A stretch of 61,776 nt of DNA, taken from positions 1-61,776 of the forward strand of contig JAIQEX010000023.1 in the NCBI GenBank assembly GCA_020073615.1, in the 5' to 3' direction. The position numbers and the translations under genes were made by a program. The DNA is from Terriglobia bacterium. GTDB taxonomy: Bacteria; Acidobacteriota; Terriglobia; Bryobacterales; Bryobacteraceae. The notes beneath the pieces are model-generated. The model was not told the DNA's origin and made no database searches. It saw only the letters and a list, made by a program, of their open reading frames with translations. Positions 7,366 to 15,752 of the stretch are shown piece by piece (the first letter of the stretch is position 1; each line of letters begins with the position of its first letter).

Positions 7366-9750
7366 ATGCTCATCGCCATACGCAGCCTGGGGCGGGCGAG
7401 CGGATTCTCAGCCACCGCGATCGCGGTGCTGGGCCTCGGCCTGGGCGTCAACATGATCCTTTTTAATGCGGCCTACGCGCTGTTGTGGCGCCCGCTGCGG
7501 TTTCCCGCGCCGGACCGGCTGATGACCGTGATGCAGCGCGACGCGGCGGGCGAGGCGAACCAGGTGATTTCGGGATGGCAAAGCGCGGTGCTGCGCGAGC
7601 AGACGACAGCGGCGGAGGAGATCGGCCTGGCCGGCACATCGCCGCGGGTCACCGTGTTTCAGGGAAACGAACCGGTGGACCTGGAGGCCGCCGAAGTGAG
7701 CTCGGGCTATTTTCGGGCGCTCGGGCTGCGGCCTCTGGCGGGACGGTTCTTCGCGCGCGAGGAAGACCTGGGCGAGGGCGCCGAACAGCAAGCGCTGCTG
7801 ACCGAGGCTGCATGGCGGAAGCATTTCGCGGGGGACTACAACGTGGTGGGCCGCCGCTTCGCCTGGCAGGCGGGAAGCGAGCGCCGCCAGTTGCGCGTGG
7901 TGGGCATCGTGCCGGGCGCGGCCACGCTGCCCTTCGCATCCGGAGCGGAGCTCCTGTTGCCCATCCCGTGGCTCGCCGCCGAGGTGAGCAAAGATCAAAA
8001 CAATCTGCAGTACCGCGCCATCGTGCGTTTGAAGGCGGGCGTAAACGCGGCACAAGCCTCCGCGCAACTGGACGCGGCCGTCCAGGCGGCGGAGCGCGCC
8101 GGCCCCGGGGCGCAGAGCCGCCGCTTCTGGATGGAGCCGCTGCGCGCGGCGCTGGCGCCGGTGAGCCGCCGCACTATCTTCCTGCTGTACGGCGCCGCCT
8201 GCCTGCTGCTGGTGCTCACTTGCGCGAACATGGCCAGCCTGTTTGCGGCGCGGCGCATGGGGCGGGCGCACGAGACGGCGGTGCGCCTGGCGCTGGGGGC
8301 CACGCGGCTGCGGCTGGCGGGCGCGCAGTTCCAGGAAGCGGCGCTGGTATGCATGGCGGGAACGGCGCTGGCGCTGCTGCTGAACCGCGCGGCGCGCCCG
8401 CTGGTGCTGGGGTTTCTTCCCGAGCTGCGGACGGTCGGGGCCGAACTGCTGGTCACCGGGCCGGTGCTGGTGGCGTTTGGAATTGTCACCGGCCTGGTGG
8501 CGGCATTGGTGGTGGCGCTGGCGCCCGAATACGCGCGCGGGAAATCCGATCTCGCCGCGACGCTCGCCCAGGGAGGCCGCGGAGGTATGGCGGCCGCGGG
8601 GCGATGGCGCGCGGCGCTGGTGGGCGCGCAGGTGGCGCTGGTGCTGACGCTGCTCACCGTGGGCGGCCTGGTGGGGCGCAGCTTCCTCGCCGCCGTGCGC
8701 TCGGACGCCGGCTTCGATGCCACGGGCGTGGTCACGTTCCAGGCCAAGCTGCCGGTCGGCCGGGAGACCATCTTGTCGAGCGGCGCGGAGCTGGCCGGGC
8801 TGATCGCCGCGCTGCCGGGAACGCGGCGCGTGGCCTTCGCCGAAGAGCTGCCCGTGGGGCCGGCAAGCAGCTCGACCACCAGCACCAGCGCCGGCGGCTT
8901 CGTCCCCACCGACCCCAGCATCGCTTTCCGCCTGGTGAGCGGCTCGTACTTCGACACCCTGGGCGCCCATATGAAACGCGGGCGCAGTTTCACCGACGAT
9001 GAGGTGGCGCGCTACCGCACCGTGGTGGTGCTCAACGAAGCGGCGGCGCGCCTGCTGTTCCGCGGCGAGGATCCCATCGGGCGCATCGTGCACACCGGGT
9101 TCACGGGCCGCCGCAGCACCGTGGTCGGCGTAGTGCAGGACATGCGCACCACCGCTCTCGACCAGCCGGGGGAGCCGATGATCTACATGCCGTGCCTGCC
9201 CCTGCACCCCGACACGCTGGTCTTCGCGGTGCGAATCGCGGGCCGTCCCGCGGCGTTCCTGCCGGTTCTAAAAAGCCGCGTGCTGGCGTGGAACAGCGGC
9301 GTGCGGCTGCGCAATTTCCAGCCGCTCGGCGAGTTGCTGGACGACAGCATCCGCGCGCGCCTGGTGGCGGGGGCGCTGGTGGGCGGCTTCGCCCTGCTGG
9401 GCCTCATCATCAGCTCGGTGGGGCTCTACGGCACGCTGGCCGGGCAGGTTCACCAGCGGCGCCGCGAGATCGGCGTGCGCATGGCCCTGGGGGCGACGGT
9501 CGCGGGCGTGGTGGCGCTGGTCCTGGTGCGCGGCTGGCGCATGGTGGCGGGCGGAGCGCTGGCGGGCCTGGCGGGATCGGCGGTGGCCGCGCGCCTGGTG
9601 CGGCAGGAGCTGTACGGCGTGGGCCCGACGGATGCCGCTTCGTTCGCGCTGGCACTGGGGCTGCTGTCGCTGGCCGCGCTGGCCGCGTGTCTGCTGCCTG
9701 CCTTGCGGGCGGCGCGCGTGGACCCGGCAGAGGCTCTCAAGACGGAGTGA
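7366..9750 (+). CDS. ADOP-type ABC transporter permease (MacB/FtsX fold)
   Basis: 794 aa from ATG 7366, behind a strong purine-rich ribosome site (GAGGAGGCGGAGG). The N-terminus (MLIAIRSLGRASGFSATAIA, then NMILFNAAYALLWRPLRF) is the typical Acidobacterial ADOP start. Two halves each hold a periplasmic MacB-type core domain followed by three FtsX membrane helices (around residues 260-410 and 670-790), ending LLPALRAARVDPAEALKTE, the usual FtsX tail. Such permeases work with a separate MacB-type ATPase to move substrates mechanically in the periplasm. No ATPase gene is adjacent. It starts 14 bp after the S46 gene, consistent with one operon. An upstream in-frame extension overlaps the S46 gene and is spurious. 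Confidence 0.92.
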   Translation: MLIAIRSLGRASGFSATAIAVLGLGLGVNMILFNAAYALLWRPLRFPAPDRLMTVMQRDAAGEANQVISGWQSAVLREQTTAAEEIGLAGTSPRVTVFQGNEPVDLEAAEVSSGYFRALGLRPLAGRFFAREEDLGEGAEQQALLTEAAWRKHFAGDYNVVGRRFAWQAGSERRQLRVVGIVPGAATLPFASGAELLLPIPWLAAEVSKDQNNLQYRAIVRLKAGVNAAQASAQLDAAVQAAERAGPGAQSRRFWMEPLRAALAPVSRRTIFLLYGAACLLLVLTCANMASLFAARRMGRAHETAVRLALGATRLRLAGAQFQEAALVCMAGTALALLLNRAARPLVLGFLPELRTVGAELLVTGPVLVAFGIVTGLVAALVVALAPEYARGKSDLAATLAQGGRGGMAAAGRWRAALVGAQVALVLTLLTVGGLVGRSFLAAVRSDAGFDATGVVTFQAKLPVGRETILSSGAELAGLIAALPGTRRVAFAEELPVGPASSSTTSTSAGGFVPTDPSIAFRLVSGSYFDTLGAHMKRGRSFTDDEVARYRTVVVLNEAAARLLFRGEDPIGRIVHTGFTGRRSTVVGVVQDMRTTALDQPGEPMIYMPCLPLHPDTLVFAVRIAGRPAAFLPVLKSRVLAWNSGVRLRNFQPLGELLDDSIRARLVAGALVGGFALLGLIISSVGLYGTLAGQVHQRRREIGVRMALGATVAGVVALVLVRGWRMVAGGALAGLAGSAVAARLVRQELYGVGPTDAASFALALGLLSLAALAACLLPALRAARVDPAEALKTE

Positions 9751-9924
9751 GTTTTGTGAAAGCACGAGGCGCCGGAGCGGCCGGAGCGCCGTATGATGAT
9801 TCTCCTGCCCATATTGCAGGTATTTACCGCTGCCCTCCAGACAAAGCTTCGCGATATCTTTACAATTACTCCGGCACGCTGACGGCTTTTCGGCTGTCCC
9901 GGCCGTCAAGTGGGAGAAAAAGAT

Positions 9925-10569
9925 ATGGCATTGCGCATTGTATTGGCCGACGATCATGCCCTGGTTCGGGACTGCCTCAAGGGCTGCCTGGTGAACGCGG
10001 GATTCGCCGTGGTGGGAGAAGCTTGCGACGGCGCCGAGGCGGTACGGCACGTGCGGACACTGAGACCGGATCTGGCTTTGTTGGACTTTGCCATGCCGGT
10101 CCTAAATGGCATTGATGCCGCGCGGGAAATCTCGCAGCTCGCCCCGCGCACCAAAACGATTCTCACGACCGGCTATAGCGAGAACCAATATGTGATCGAG
10201 GCTCTCCGGGCGGGCGTCGTGGGATTCGTGCTGAAGAAGAGAACGATGCAGGATCTCCTGGAGGCTATCCGGGAAGTGGAGCGGGGCAACGTATACCTGA
10301 GTCCGGGCATCTCGCGCGCCGTGGTGCAGGAGATCATGAACAAGACGACTACATTCGAGATGCTGACCCCGCGGGAGCGGCAGGTGCTCCAGCAGATTGC
10401 CGAAGGCAGAACCACGAAAGAGATCGCCGTCCAGCTTGGGATCAGCAGCAAGACGGCGGCATCGCATCGGGCCAGGTTAATGGAGAAGTTAGACATTCAT
10501 GAGACCGCCGGCGCGGTCAAGTACGCCATCCGCCTGGGCCTGATCCAGCTCGAACAGCATCCGGTTTAG
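9925..10569 (+). CDS. NarL/FixJ-type response regulator with LuxR helix-turn-helix
   Basis: 214 aa. The receiver domain has the acidic pair in VLADDHALVRD, phospho-acceptor Asp54 in LALLDFAMPVLNG, and conserved Lys104 in VGFVLKKRT. The C-terminal LuxR/GerE domain reads LTPRERQVLQQIAEGRTTKE and continues IAVQLGISSKTAASHRARLM. I chose ATG 9925 over GTG 9910 because GGGAGAAAA sits at the right spacing before the ATG. No histidine kinase is encoded nearby, so it is an orphan regulator here. A stem-loop follows the stop codon, so it is probably transcribed alone from the 174-bp upstream gap. Confidence 0.93.
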   Translation: MALRIVLADDHALVRDCLKGCLVNAGFAVVGEACDGAEAVRHVRTLRPDLALLDFAMPVLNGIDAAREISQLAPRTKTILTTGYSENQYVIEALRAGVVGFVLKKRTMQDLLEAIREVERGNVYLSPGISRAVVQEIMNKTTTFEMLTPRERQVLQQIAEGRTTKEIAVQLGISSKTAASHRARLMEKLDIHETAGAVKYAIRLGLIQLEQHPV

Positions 10570-10572
10570 CCG

Positions 10573-10602
10573 TGGGGTAGGCCTCCGAGGGGGCCTACCC
10601 TA
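10573..10602 (+). terminator. Stem-loop after the response regulator
   Basis: A perfect 9-bp inverted repeat GGGTAGGCC (10575-10583) and GGCCTACCC (10592-10600) with an 8-nt loop, extendable by a G-T and a T-A pair. It begins just after the stop codon at 10569. There is no run of T residues behind it, so intrinsic termination is likely but not certain; it could also protect the transcript end. Confidence 0.55.
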
Positions 10603-10638
10603 CTCTGCTATCTTGGAAGTACCGGCCTGGGCTTTCCT

Positions 10639-11670
10639 ATGATCACGCGTGCAGAAGCGCTCGAACTGTTCCGCTCCGACGACCTGATCGGTATCGGCAT
10701 GCAGGCCGACGCCGTCCGCCGCAAGTGGCACCCCGAGGGCATCGTCTCCTACATCATTGACCGCAATATCAACTACACCAACTTCTGCACCGAGTATTGC
10801 AGCTTCTGCGCGTTCTATCGTCCCATGGGCCACGCGGAAGGCTACGTGCTCCCCAAGGAAACGATCTTCGAAAAGATCCGCGAGACGCTGGCCCTGGGCG
10901 GCACCGGCGTGCTGATGCAGGGCGGGCTGCATCCCGATCTCAAAATCGAATGGTACGAGGACCTCTTCCGCAGCATCAAGGAGCGGTTCGCCATCCACCT
11001 GCACTGCCTGTCCGCACCCGAGGTCACCAACATCGCCGAAGTGAGCGGCCTGAGCCTGCGCGACACCATCGCGCGGCTGCGCGACGCGGGCCTCGATTCC
11101 ATTCCCGGCGGCGGCGCCGAGATCCTGGACGACGGCGTGCGCCATCGCATCAGCCGGCTGAAGTGCTCGACCCAGGACTGGGTGGACGTGCATCGCACGG
11201 CGCACTCGCTCGGCATGCGCACCACCGCCACCATGATGTTCGGCTGCGGGGAAACCATCGAGCAGCGCATGAACCACCTGGAACTGGTCCGCAACATCCA
11301 GGAGGAGACCGGCGGTTTCACGGCGTTCATCCCCTGGACCTTTCAGCGCGAAAACACGTCGCTCGGCCACTTCGTCAAGGAAGAGGCCACCGCCGTGGAA
11401 TACCTGCAAACACTGGCGATTTCGCGCATCTACCTGGACAATTTCGAGAACGTGCAATCGTCGTGGGTGACGCAGGGGCTCAAGACCTGCCAGTTGGGGC
11501 TGCGCTTCGGGGGCAACGACGTGGGCAGCATCATGATCGAGGAGAACGTGGTCTCCGCGGCCGGCGCGCATCACCGCGCCAGCGAAGAGGAACTGCGCCG
11601 CATCATCCGCGACGCGGGCTTCATCCCCAAACAGCGCGATACGCTGTACCGCACCTATTTCCTGAATTGA
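10639..11670 (+). CDS. mqnC: Cyclic dehypoxanthinyl futalosine synthase (radical SAM)
   Basis: 343 aa. The radical SAM cluster motif is C50-x3-C54-x2-C57 in NINYTNFCTEYCSFCAFYRP, the form typical of MqnC. Other family blocks are GGLHPDLKIEWYEDLFR, SIPGGGAEIL and GLKTCQLGLRFGGNDVGSIM. MqnC closes the dehypoxanthine futalosine ring in the futalosine pathway to menaquinone. CofH and MqnE are related, but the N-terminus (HPEGIVSYIIDRNINYTN) and the length fit MqnC better. No other mqn genes lie in this window, so the pathway genes are scattered. Its 3' end overlaps the convergent nitrilase gene by 16 bp. Confidence 0.88.
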   Translation: MITRAEALELFRSDDLIGIGMQADAVRRKWHPEGIVSYIIDRNINYTNFCTEYCSFCAFYRPMGHAEGYVLPKETIFEKIRETLALGGTGVLMQGGLHPDLKIEWYEDLFRSIKERFAIHLHCLSAPEVTNIAEVSGLSLRDTIARLRDAGLDSIPGGGAEILDDGVRHRISRLKCSTQDWVDVHRTAHSLGMRTTATMMFGCGETIEQRMNHLELVRNIQEETGGFTAFIPWTFQRENTSLGHFVKEEATAVEYLQTLAISRIYLDNFENVQSSWVTQGLKTCQLGLRFGGNDVGSIMIEENVVSAAGAHHRASEEELRRIIRDAGFIPKQRDTLYRTYFLN

Positions 11671-12551
11671 GTGCCGGGCGCGGGCGATTCGTTCACTTCC
11701 AGGCGGAAGACGTCGGGGCGCGCGTAGTGGCCGGCGACGTCCAGGTCGAACTTCCCTTCGGCAATCGCCCCCGGATCCAGATCCGCCTTCAGGATGCATT
11801 CTCCTTCATAGTTCGGCCCGGCCAGGACCTCGCCCTGGGGGTCCACAATCACGCTGCCACCGCGAATCCACTGGGATTCCGGGACGTCGGCGGGGCAGTG
11901 GTACTGGCACGCGGAGAGCACGAAGCAGCGGCCCTCGAGCGCGATGTGGCGCATGGTGGAAGCCCAGCGTTCGCGGTCGTCCACCGTGGGCGCGCAATAG
12001 AACTGGATACCCTTGGCGTACATGGCCGCGCGCAGCAGCGGCATGTAGTTCTCCCAGCAGATCACCGCGCCGATGCGGCCGAAACCGGTCTCGATCACGG
12101 GCAATGTCGAGCCGTCCCCGAGGCCCCAGATCAGGCGCTCCATGGCGGTGGGCATCAGCTTGCGGTGCTTGCCGGCGAGCGACCCGTCCGGCGCAAAGAA
12201 CAGCACCGTGCAATAGAGCGTGCCGCCCGCGCGCTCGATGACGCCGATCACCAGCCACAGGCCGTGCGTGCGCGCAGCCTCGGCCAGGCGCGCGGTGGCG
12301 GCGCCAGGCACGTCCACCGCGTTTTCCCAGTAGCGGCGGAAGAGTTGGCGGCCCTCCGCGGTGCGCGACCCGACGCGCGCGCCGAAGTCGGCTCCTTTGG
12401 GATAGCCGCCGAGGAACGCTTCGGGAAACACCACAAGCTGCGCGCCGCCGCGGGCGGCCTCGGCGATCCAGCGCTCCGCCTGGGCGATGTTGTTCTCGCT
12501 GTCGAAGGGAAGCGAGCCGGCTTGCACCACCGCGACGCGGACGGGGTCCAT
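11655..12551 (-). CDS. Nitrilase-superfamily carbon-nitrogen hydrolase
   Basis: 298 aa. The Glu-Lys-Cys triad is visible: Glu44 in VVFPEAFLGGYPKG, Lys131 in KHRKLMPT, and Cys165 in GAVICWENYMPLLR. The motif around the cysteine (CWENYMP) and the histidine-rich region (ALEGRCFVLSACQYHCP) match true nitrilases and cyanide hydratase-like enzymes (branch 1), which convert nitriles to acids or amides. Substrate not determinable. It ends 3 bp before the coordinates of the cytochrome gene's stop begin on the upstream side, so it probably shares a transcript with the sulfite-oxidase pair, although no functional link is obvious. Confidence 0.88.
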   Translation of the reverse strand: MDPVRVAVVQAGSLPFDSENNIAQAERWIAEAARGGAQLVVFPEAFLGGYPKGADFGARVGSRTAEGRQLFRRYWENAVDVPGAATARLAEAARTHGLWLVIGVIERAGGTLYCTVLFFAPDGSLAGKHRKLMPTAMERLIWGLGDGSTLPVIETGFGRIGAVICWENYMPLLRAAMYAKGIQFYCAPTVDDRERWASTMRHIALEGRCFVLSACQYHCPADVPESQWIRGGSVIVDPQGEVLAGPNYEGECILKADLDPGAIAEGKFDLDVAGHYARPDVFRLEVNESPAPGTQFRK

Positions 12552-12554
12552 GGT

Positions 12555-12866
12555 TCAGGGCTTCTTGGCGCCCGAGCCGTCGCCCGACATGGCGGGCGGC
12601 GCGGCCGGCTTGTCATCGCCGAAATTCGCCACCAGGTATTCGAGGAGCGCGTCGCGGTCCTGAATTTTCGTGCCCCAGCCGGACATCTTGTCGAGCTCCT
12701 TGTTCCACGTGGCCTTCGACAGGCGCTGCGAATGAATCAGGCGCAGGCTGTGGCAAGGCAGGCAACTGCGGCCTTCCTCCTTTTGCCCGCGCTCGAGCGT
12801 GGCTTGGTCGGCCGCCAGCGCCGGTGACGCCAGCACGCAAGCGAGGATCAGCAGTCTCGGGCTCAT
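12555..12866 (-). CDS. Small periplasmic c-type cytochrome (SorB-like)
   Basis: 103 aa from ATG 12866: MSPRLLILACVLASPALAAD is a signal peptide, followed by the haem-binding motif CLPCH (Cys35, Cys38, His39). Met61 in LDKMSGWG is a candidate sixth ligand. The C-terminus is short and disordered (APPAMSGDGSGAKKP). Its ATG overlaps the stop codon of the sulfite-oxidase-family gene (ATGA), so the two are translationally coupled. By analogy with SorAB it should accept electrons from the molybdenum subunit and pass them to the respiratory chain. Confidence 0.82.
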   Translation of the reverse strand: MSPRLLILACVLASPALAADQATLERGQKEEGRSCLPCHSLRLIHSQRLSKATWNKELDKMSGWGTKIQDRDALLEYLVANFGDDKPAAPPAMSGDGSGAKKP

Positions 12867-14017
12867 GCCGCCTTCTCCACAGTCACTCCCACGCGATCGA
12901 CCGCGTTCCACAGGTATCCCGACGGATTCCACGGGCAGACGAACGGCTGGACGCGTCCCGACGAGTCGGTGGCGCGGGAGAGAATGGTGTAATAGCCGGG
13001 GTCCGAGGGCCGCCACTCGATCCGCCATAGCCTCCAGGCGAAGGGCAATTTGGGCGAGGAGAGCTCCGCGTCGCGCCAGCGGCTGCCGCCATCGGTGGAG
13101 ACTTCCACGCGCTCGATGGCCTGTTCGCCCGCCCACGCGAACCCGCGGACGGCGAGCGCGCCCAGCGGCACTTTGGCCTGCTCTTCGGGCGCCGTGATGC
13201 AGGATTTCACGGGCATGCCTTCGATCACCTCCAACTCGGCCGGCTTGGGAGGCGAACCAGGCGGCAGGCTGTACTTCGGGTAGCGGTAACCCGGATTCAT
13301 GAAGAAGCCGCGGTTCATTTCCGCCGCCGCCGAGAGCCGGATCACCCACTTCACCGAGCTCGTCCCATCCCAGCCGGGGACGATCAGGCGCACCGGGAAA
13401 CCGTGTATGTCCGGTGTCTGGCCGTTCATGCTCAGCGCCAGGATGGTGGCCGGATGCATGGCCTTCTTCATGGGCAGGGAGCGCACGAAATCCGGCGTGG
13501 CGGCCAGGCCGGTATCGGCGCCGTCGGTATCGAGGTAGGCGGCCGAGGAAGCCGCGCCGGCGAGCGCCAGCACGTCCGCAACGCGCGGCCCCTTCCACTC
13601 GGCGTTGCCTATGGCGCCGCGTCCCCACTGGACGCCCGGGATCTTGGGGATGTAAAACGATCGCCCGTTGCCCGTGCATTCGATGGTGGCGGGCACGGTG
13701 AATTGCGGCAGCTTCTGCAGATCGGCCAGCGTCAACTGGAGCGGCTTCGCCACCATGCCGTCGACCGTCAGCCGGTACGTCTTCGGATCAATGGGCGCGG
13801 GGCGGGGAATATGCTGGCGCACGAAGAACGCGTCCACGGGAGTGACCCAGGAATCGAAGTAGCGAAGGGGCGTCTCCAGGTCCTCGGGCCGATCGTTGTG
13901 CAGGATCATGGGGCGCTTGCCGGGAATGACGACAGCATCGTCGGCGCCCCGCGCGAGCCGGGCGGCTGCTGCCGCGGACAGCAGTGTGGCGAACATCTGA
14001 CGCCGGCTGGGTTGCAT
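12863..14017 (-). CDS. Sulfite oxidase-family molybdopterin enzyme (SorA/SoxC-like)
   Basis: 384 aa. The N-terminus (MQPSRRQMFATLLSAAAAAR) contains an SRRxM twin-arginine signal, fitting export of a folded molybdoenzyme. The molybdopterin domain has the Mo-ligand Cys114 in TIECTGNGRSFY and the substrate/cofactor block HGFPVRLIVPGWDGTSSVKW. The C-terminal Ig-like dimerisation domain carries VEVSTDGGSRWRDAELSS, another family hallmark. The immediately following cytochrome c gene makes a periplasmic sulfite:cytochrome c oxidoreductase the best guess. Some relatives oxidise other substrates, and no sulfur-oxidation genes are adjacent, so the substrate is inferred. Confidence 0.88.
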   Translation of the reverse strand: MQPSRRQMFATLLSAAAAARLARGADDAVVIPGKRPMILHNDRPEDLETPLRYFDSWVTPVDAFFVRQHIPRPAPIDPKTYRLTVDGMVAKPLQLTLADLQKLPQFTVPATIECTGNGRSFYIPKIPGVQWGRGAIGNAEWKGPRVADVLALAGAASSAAYLDTDGADTGLAATPDFVRSLPMKKAMHPATILALSMNGQTPDIHGFPVRLIVPGWDGTSSVKWVIRLSAAAEMNRGFFMNPGYRYPKYSLPPGSPPKPAELEVIEGMPVKSCITAPEEQAKVPLGALAVRGFAWAGEQAIERVEVSTDGGSRWRDAELSSPKLPFAWRLWRIEWRPSDPGYYTILSRATDSSGRVQPFVCPWNPSGYLWNAVDRVGVTVEKAA

Positions 14018-14058
14018 TGTTCTAACAGCCTAATGCAGGCCGGCGGATTTGGCAATCC

Positions 14059-14844
14059 TTACTTTGCCGGCTTGGCGGCGATCGCGAAGTCGAAGACCTG
14101 CATGTTCACCTTGCCGTCGGTGTACTGGACCACGGCGTACTCGCCGGGTTCGAGCGGGTCTTTGGGCCAGATTTTGTAGAGGCCATCGGTAGTGAGCTGC
14201 CGTTGCAGGATCCCCATCAGCGTCGGCTCTTCCTCCACGATGTCCTTGGCTACCGGGTTGTAAGTAAGATTTTCCACAATCCGCACCACGCCCTTGGGCG
14301 TGAGTTTAGCGATTCCGAAGCGCTCGGTCTCCGAAAGCTGGATGTAGAACTCCTGCGCGGGATCGGTGAAAATGTTCGGCGAGTGCGCGCCGGCCACCTC
14401 GAGCGTTGCCTTGCCGGAGAACGCGGGGATGGGCGACAGCTTCTGCAGGATGGAGCGCCGCTTGTTGGTGTGCACGGAAACCTCGCCGGGCTTGAGCACC
14501 CTGGTCTCCTTGCCTTCCACCCAGTACACGCCGGGATCCTGCGGGATGCGCCGCACTTCCTGCTGCACGGCGCGCTCGACGGTCTCCTCTTCGGAGATGA
14601 TTTTAGTTTCCTTTTCCAGTTCCGATTTGCGCGCGGCGGCTTCGGTTTCAGTGCGTTGCAGGTCCACCAGGTCGAGCGGGATGTCCTCCCACTGGCTCCG
14701 CTCCACGCTATAAAAATGGACGCGATCGGACTGGACCTGGTACTCGCGGACGAGGTGGTAGCTGCCATCCTTCATATACAGCTTGACGTTCGCCGCCCAG
14801 GCGGCAACCGCCAGCACGGCCAGCGCCAACAGGTACTTCACCAT
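14059..14844 (-). CDS. Secreted hypothetical protein, 261 aa
   Basis: MVKYLLALAVLAVAAWAANV is a signal peptide, followed by a short SH3-like stretch (VKLYMKDGSYHLVREYQVQS) common in acidobacterial secreted proteins. A charged, probably helical segment (ETEAAARKSELEKETKIISE) follows. The second half (VYWVEGKETRVLKPGEVSVH ... PGEYAVVQYTDGKVNMQVFD) is beta-rich. No catalytic motif is visible. It is transcribed towards the sulfite-oxidase gene with a 41-bp gap and could share its transcript. Function unknown; periplasmic or surface location inferred. Confidence 0.75.
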   Translation of the reverse strand: MVKYLLALAVLAVAAWAANVKLYMKDGSYHLVREYQVQSDRVHFYSVERSQWEDIPLDLVDLQRTETEAAARKSELEKETKIISEEETVERAVQQEVRRIPQDPGVYWVEGKETRVLKPGEVSVHTNKRRSILQKLSPIPAFSGKATLEVAGAHSPNIFTDPAQEFYIQLSETERFGIAKLTPKGVVRIVENLTYNPVAKDIVEEEPTLMGILQRQLTTDGLYKIWPKDPLEPGEYAVVQYTDGKVNMQVFDFAIAAKPAK

Positions 14845-14851
14845 ATTCCTA

Positions 14852-14941
14852 CTGACTACTGTAGCGCCGCCGGGGTTTCGCGCGGGCGGGACGGAGGCGG
14901 GCTTTCCTGAGGAGCGCGGTGGGCTGACTACTGTGGCGCCG
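14852..14941. repeat. Pair of 18-bp direct repeats in an intergenic gap
   Basis: CTGACTACTGTAGCGCCG (14852-14869) recurs with one mismatch as CTGACTACTGTGGCGCCG (14924-14941), 72 bp apart, in the 246-bp gap between the secreted protein and the accessory island. The stretch between them is very GC-rich. The copies could be a dispersed repeat family, a footprint of recombination, or regulatory sites for the gene at 14059-14844. The remainder of the gap (14942-15090) shows nothing I recognise. Confidence 0.5.
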
Positions 14942-15090
14942 GGTGGCTCGAGGCGGGCAGACGCCCAGACGCCGTCGGACCTCGTAGAATCAACAAAGTG
15001 CGGGTCCTTCGAGAGATCATTTGATCGAATCCACGCTGGAAAGCCAGATTCCCAAAACTCCAGATTGGATTCGAACTCAACTGGGCAGGA

Positions 15091-15501
15091 TCATCGGGGG
15101 CACAATACAGGAACCACCTGCCTGCCATGACGGCGATAGACGTGGAAGTCGGAATCCGTCGTGAGTACTAATGGATCGGCCATTGTCTCGGACATGCGCA
15201 CCAGGCAGGCGTCGGCAAAACTCATCGGTACGCTTGCGTATTTCCGCAAGAACGCTACCACTGCCTCCACGTTTTCGTCCAAATTGAACCTCGCGAGTAC
15301 GGCTCTCCGCGAAAGCATCGCGTTCAATCCTGGCCCGCCCCGTTCGCCAAGCAGATGGTAGGCTTCAGACAGCACCGCCTCGCAGGTATACCAAGGCGGT
15401 GAATTCTCAGACGCCTCTTGGACCGCCCATTTATGGTGGGAGTCGCGGCGGCTAAGCATCGCCACGAGAAAGCCGGCATCAACGAGCACGCTTCTTGCCA
15501 T
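15091..15501 (-). CDS. PIN-domain ribonuclease toxin (VapC-like)
   Basis: 136 aa. The PIN-fold acidic residues are visible: Asp8 in SVLVDAGFLVAML, Glu in LSEAYHLLG, Asp in PMSFADACLVRMSE, and Asp in VLTTDSDFHVYRR. VapC toxins cleave RNA, usually tRNA or rRNA, using Mg2+ held by these acids. The start overlaps the 3' end of the ribbon-helix-helix gene by 23 bp, the usual antitoxin-first arrangement. Length fits the family (about 130-140 aa). All key residues are present, so it should be active. Confidence 0.85.
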   Translation of the reverse strand: MARSVLVDAGFLVAMLSRRDSHHKWAVQEASENSPPWYTCEAVLSEAYHLLGERGGPGLNAMLSRRAVLARFNLDENVEAVVAFLRKYASVPMSFADACLVRMSETMADPLVLTTDSDFHVYRRHGRQVVPVLCPR

Positions 15502-15733
15502 AGCCCGTCGCTTTCAAGTATCTCTTCCTTCTCCCGCTTATGTCGGCTGGCAAGCCGTCAACTGAGCCGATCAGGTCAGCGATGAGGTTGAGCCGCGACG
15601 AACTCGACGTTGGTCCAGCGCCCCGTCGCAAGCGTTCGCGCACCACGTCCGACTTTGCGCAATTGCGCTCACGGCATTCCGCCTCGATTTCCCTCGCTAG
15701 CTGATCCGGAAGCCGCACCGTCAACGATCTCAT
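15479..15733 (-). CDS. Ribbon-helix-helix antitoxin
   Basis: 84 aa from ATG 15733 (MRSLTVRLPDQLAREIEAEC). The N-terminus is a CopG/Arc-type ribbon-helix-helix: beta strand SLTVRLPDQ, helix LAREIEAECRER, turn, helix SDVVRERLRRG. The C-terminal part (GSVDGLPADISGRRKRYLKA) would wrap the toxin. It precedes and overlaps the PIN toxin gene. A perfect palindrome lies 6 bp upstream of the start and is a natural autoregulatory operator. An in-frame ATG at 15760 would place the palindrome inside the coding region, so I prefer 15733. Confidence 0.8.
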   Translation of the reverse strand: MRSLTVRLPDQLAREIEAECRERNCAKSDVVRERLRRGAGPTSSSSRLNLIADLIGSVDGLPADISGRRKRYLKATGYGKKRAR

Positions 15734-15739
15734 ACTTTG

Positions 15740-15752
15740 AGTGTAATACACT
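15740..15752 (-). promoter_or_regulatory. Palindromic operator candidate for the PIN/RHH module
   Basis: AGTGTA-A-TACACT, a perfect 6-bp inverted repeat with a single central base, ends 6 bp before the antitoxin start codon. Ribbon-helix-helix antitoxins commonly repress their own operon by binding short palindromes at this position. Binding here is inferred from position and symmetry only. Confidence 0.5.

Noticed and set aside
10639-11670. CofH (F420 biosynthesis) as the identity of the radical SAM gene
   Set aside because: The block around the cluster (NINYTNFCTEYCSFCAFYRP) and the length fit MqnC; no cofG or other F420 gene is present.
12867-13679. Extended frame upstream of the small cytochrome c
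   Set aside because: It is a shifted-frame reading of the sulfite-oxidase gene; the signal peptide at ATG 12866 marks the true start.
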